Positions 23,039 through 23,378 of a stretch of DNA of 23,378 nucleotides are shown piece after piece. Under the pieces are notes generated by a model. It searched no databases and had not been told where the DNA came from. It saw nothing but the letters and a program-made list of their open reading frames with translations. The position numbers and the translations under genes were made by a program. Positions within the stretch are counted from its first letter, which is position 1. Each line of letters starts with the position of its first letter. The DNA comes from an uncultured Oscillospiraceae bacterium (GTDB lineage: Bacteria > Bacillota > Clostridia > Oscillospirales > Ruminococcaceae): NCBI GenBank assembly GCA_934481355.1, contig CAKSPH010000035.1:1-23378 (forward strand), read 5' to 3'.

Positions 23039-23129
23039 GGGATACACTGACCATATCAAATTCGACCGGTTCAAACGAGCGAACTCACCGGTCTGAATTT
23101 GATACGCTTCGCTATGTTCAGTGTATCCC
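23039..23129. mobile_element. Miniature palindromic insertion 2 (about 91 bp) in the IS256 transposase
   Basis: Perfect 12-bp ends GGGATACACTGA/TCAGTGTATCCC (23039-23050 with 23118-23129) enclose TATCAAATTC/GAATTTGATA (23054-23063 with 23095-23104) and GACCGGT/ACCGGTC (23064-23070 with 23087-23093). It is unrelated in sequence to the first insertion. QRD codons appear on both sides, which suggests some target duplication. Confidence 0.72.
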
Positions 23130-23258
23130 AGCGTGACATCGAAGATACGTTAAAGCAGATCTACGGAACCGAAATTTCACAAGGCCTGGTTTCGCGTATA
23201 ACCGACAAAATTCTGCCGGAAGTCAACGAGTGGCAGAACTGATGTTGTATAATAAAAC

Positions 23259-23287
23259 TTGACACCCCACGCTCAAAAGGATATACT
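23259..23287 (+). promoter_or_regulatory. Promoter of the IS3-type transposase gene
   Basis: TTGACA (23259-23264) and TATACT (23282-23287) with a 17-base spacer. Confidence 0.75.
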
Positions 23288-23308
23288 AAAATCAGGAGGG
23301 TGAAGGAC

Positions 23309-23378
23309 ATGTCAGAAGCAAAGAAATACGACAGGAGCTACAAGGAGCAGTCAGTAAAGTTGGCGCTGGAAATAGGAG
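23309..23378 (+). CDS. IS3-family transposase OrfA, N-terminal part
   Basis: The ATG at 23309 has an AGGAGGG site 8 bases upstream. The visible protein starts MSEAKKYDRSYKEQSVKLAL and runs off the window. The pattern (YDxSYKExSVKLAL) is typical of the helix-turn-helix OrfA of IS3-family elements, which binds the terminal repeats and is joined to the OrfB catalytic part by frameshifting. Confidence 0.75.
   Translation, partial: MSEAKKYDRSYKEQSVKLALEIG

Larger units (their letters stand above)
22596..23239 (+). pseudogene. IS256-family transposase, N-terminal part, with two palindromic insertions
   Basis: The ATG at 22596 (GTGAGGT site) begins MKRTHGLDEREMELVKLLMA. The IS256 family motif EQMLEAEMDEHLGYEKNS follows, and the sequence is intact to NSGNSR. 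A 70-base insertion (about 22802-22871) then shifts the frame. The protein resumes as GYGKKTIISDYGECEIAVPLDRNG and TRTDEIEQKIMQMYAKG. A second hairpin insertion (about 23039-23129) follows, after which it resumes as QRDIEDTLKQIYGTEISQG and ends at NEWQN (23239), where an IS3-type element starts. The catalytic DDE core is missing. The element's left end lies at about 22540, inside the regulator gene. Confidence 0.85.
23240..23378 (+). mobile_element. IS3-family element, left end
   Basis: The IS256 reading frame stops exactly where a new sequence begins (TGATGTTGTATAATAAAAC). A promoter and an IS3-type first reading frame follow, so 23240 is the probable left boundary. The element continues outside the window. 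Confidence 0.65.

Overview
The window reads as chromosomal DNA of a spore-forming, Gram-positive clostridial bacterium, most like the Ruminococcus/Oscillospiraceae group. The reasons are a spoIIAA-spoIIAB-sigF operon and spoIIR, a HPr kinase/phosphorylase next to a ROK glucokinase, strong AGGAGG ribosome sites, TTG and GTG starts, and a GC-rich core interrupted by AT-rich accessory DNA. The species assignment is inference.

Bases 1-11355 are mostly ordinary core genome. They hold the 3' part of an O-acetylhomoserine sulfhydrylase, then a leftward cluster hprK - ROK glucokinase - 66-residue protein - murB - rapZ that joins carbon-catabolite signalling, sugar phosphorylation and cell-wall precursor synthesis. 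A leftward lipoprotein gene follows, with related inverted-repeat elements on both sides. Next come spoIIR, a convergent HD-domain gene and the complete sigma-F operon. The last core unit is a cation/proton antiporter behind a sigma-A promoter and a leader that matches the fluoride riboswitch consensus. A tRNA-Gly(CCC) with its own promoter and terminator closes this part.

Bases 11356-18188 lie directly downstream of the tRNA and are a wrecked prophage. Leftward phage genes (portal, minor capsid protein with a HExxH tail domain, adenine methyltransferase, small proteins, a scaffold-like N-terminus, endolysin) are mixed with rightward fragments that do not look like phage: a prepilin peptidase end and a piece of a probable surface protein. 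The GH25 endolysin is cut into two complementary halves in opposite orientation. The methyltransferase carries an (AT)9 tract that puts its body out of frame, next to a 58-base tandem duplication of its start region. Together these look like a phase-variable switch in which two of the three repeat phases give a full-length protein.

Bases 18189-23378 are AT-rich accessory DNA. They contain a 5'-truncated protein with calcium-binding TSP3-like repeats, a von Willebrand A domain and a C39-like cysteine peptidase domain. A lipoprotein gene overlaps its end and may be coupled to it. Then comes a LytTR-type response regulator cut off by an IS256-family element. That transposase is itself interrupted by two different hairpin-forming miniature insertions and finally cut by the left end of an IS3-family element at the window edge.

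The strongest points for a second look are the methyltransferase switch, the fluoride leader with its antiporter, the metallopeptidase-like tail on the capsid protein, the peptidase/lipoprotein pair, and the nested miniature palindromes. The abrupt strand switches around 11990-13013 and 18185 may be real rearrangements or assembly or amplification chimeras; the sequence alone cannot decide this.
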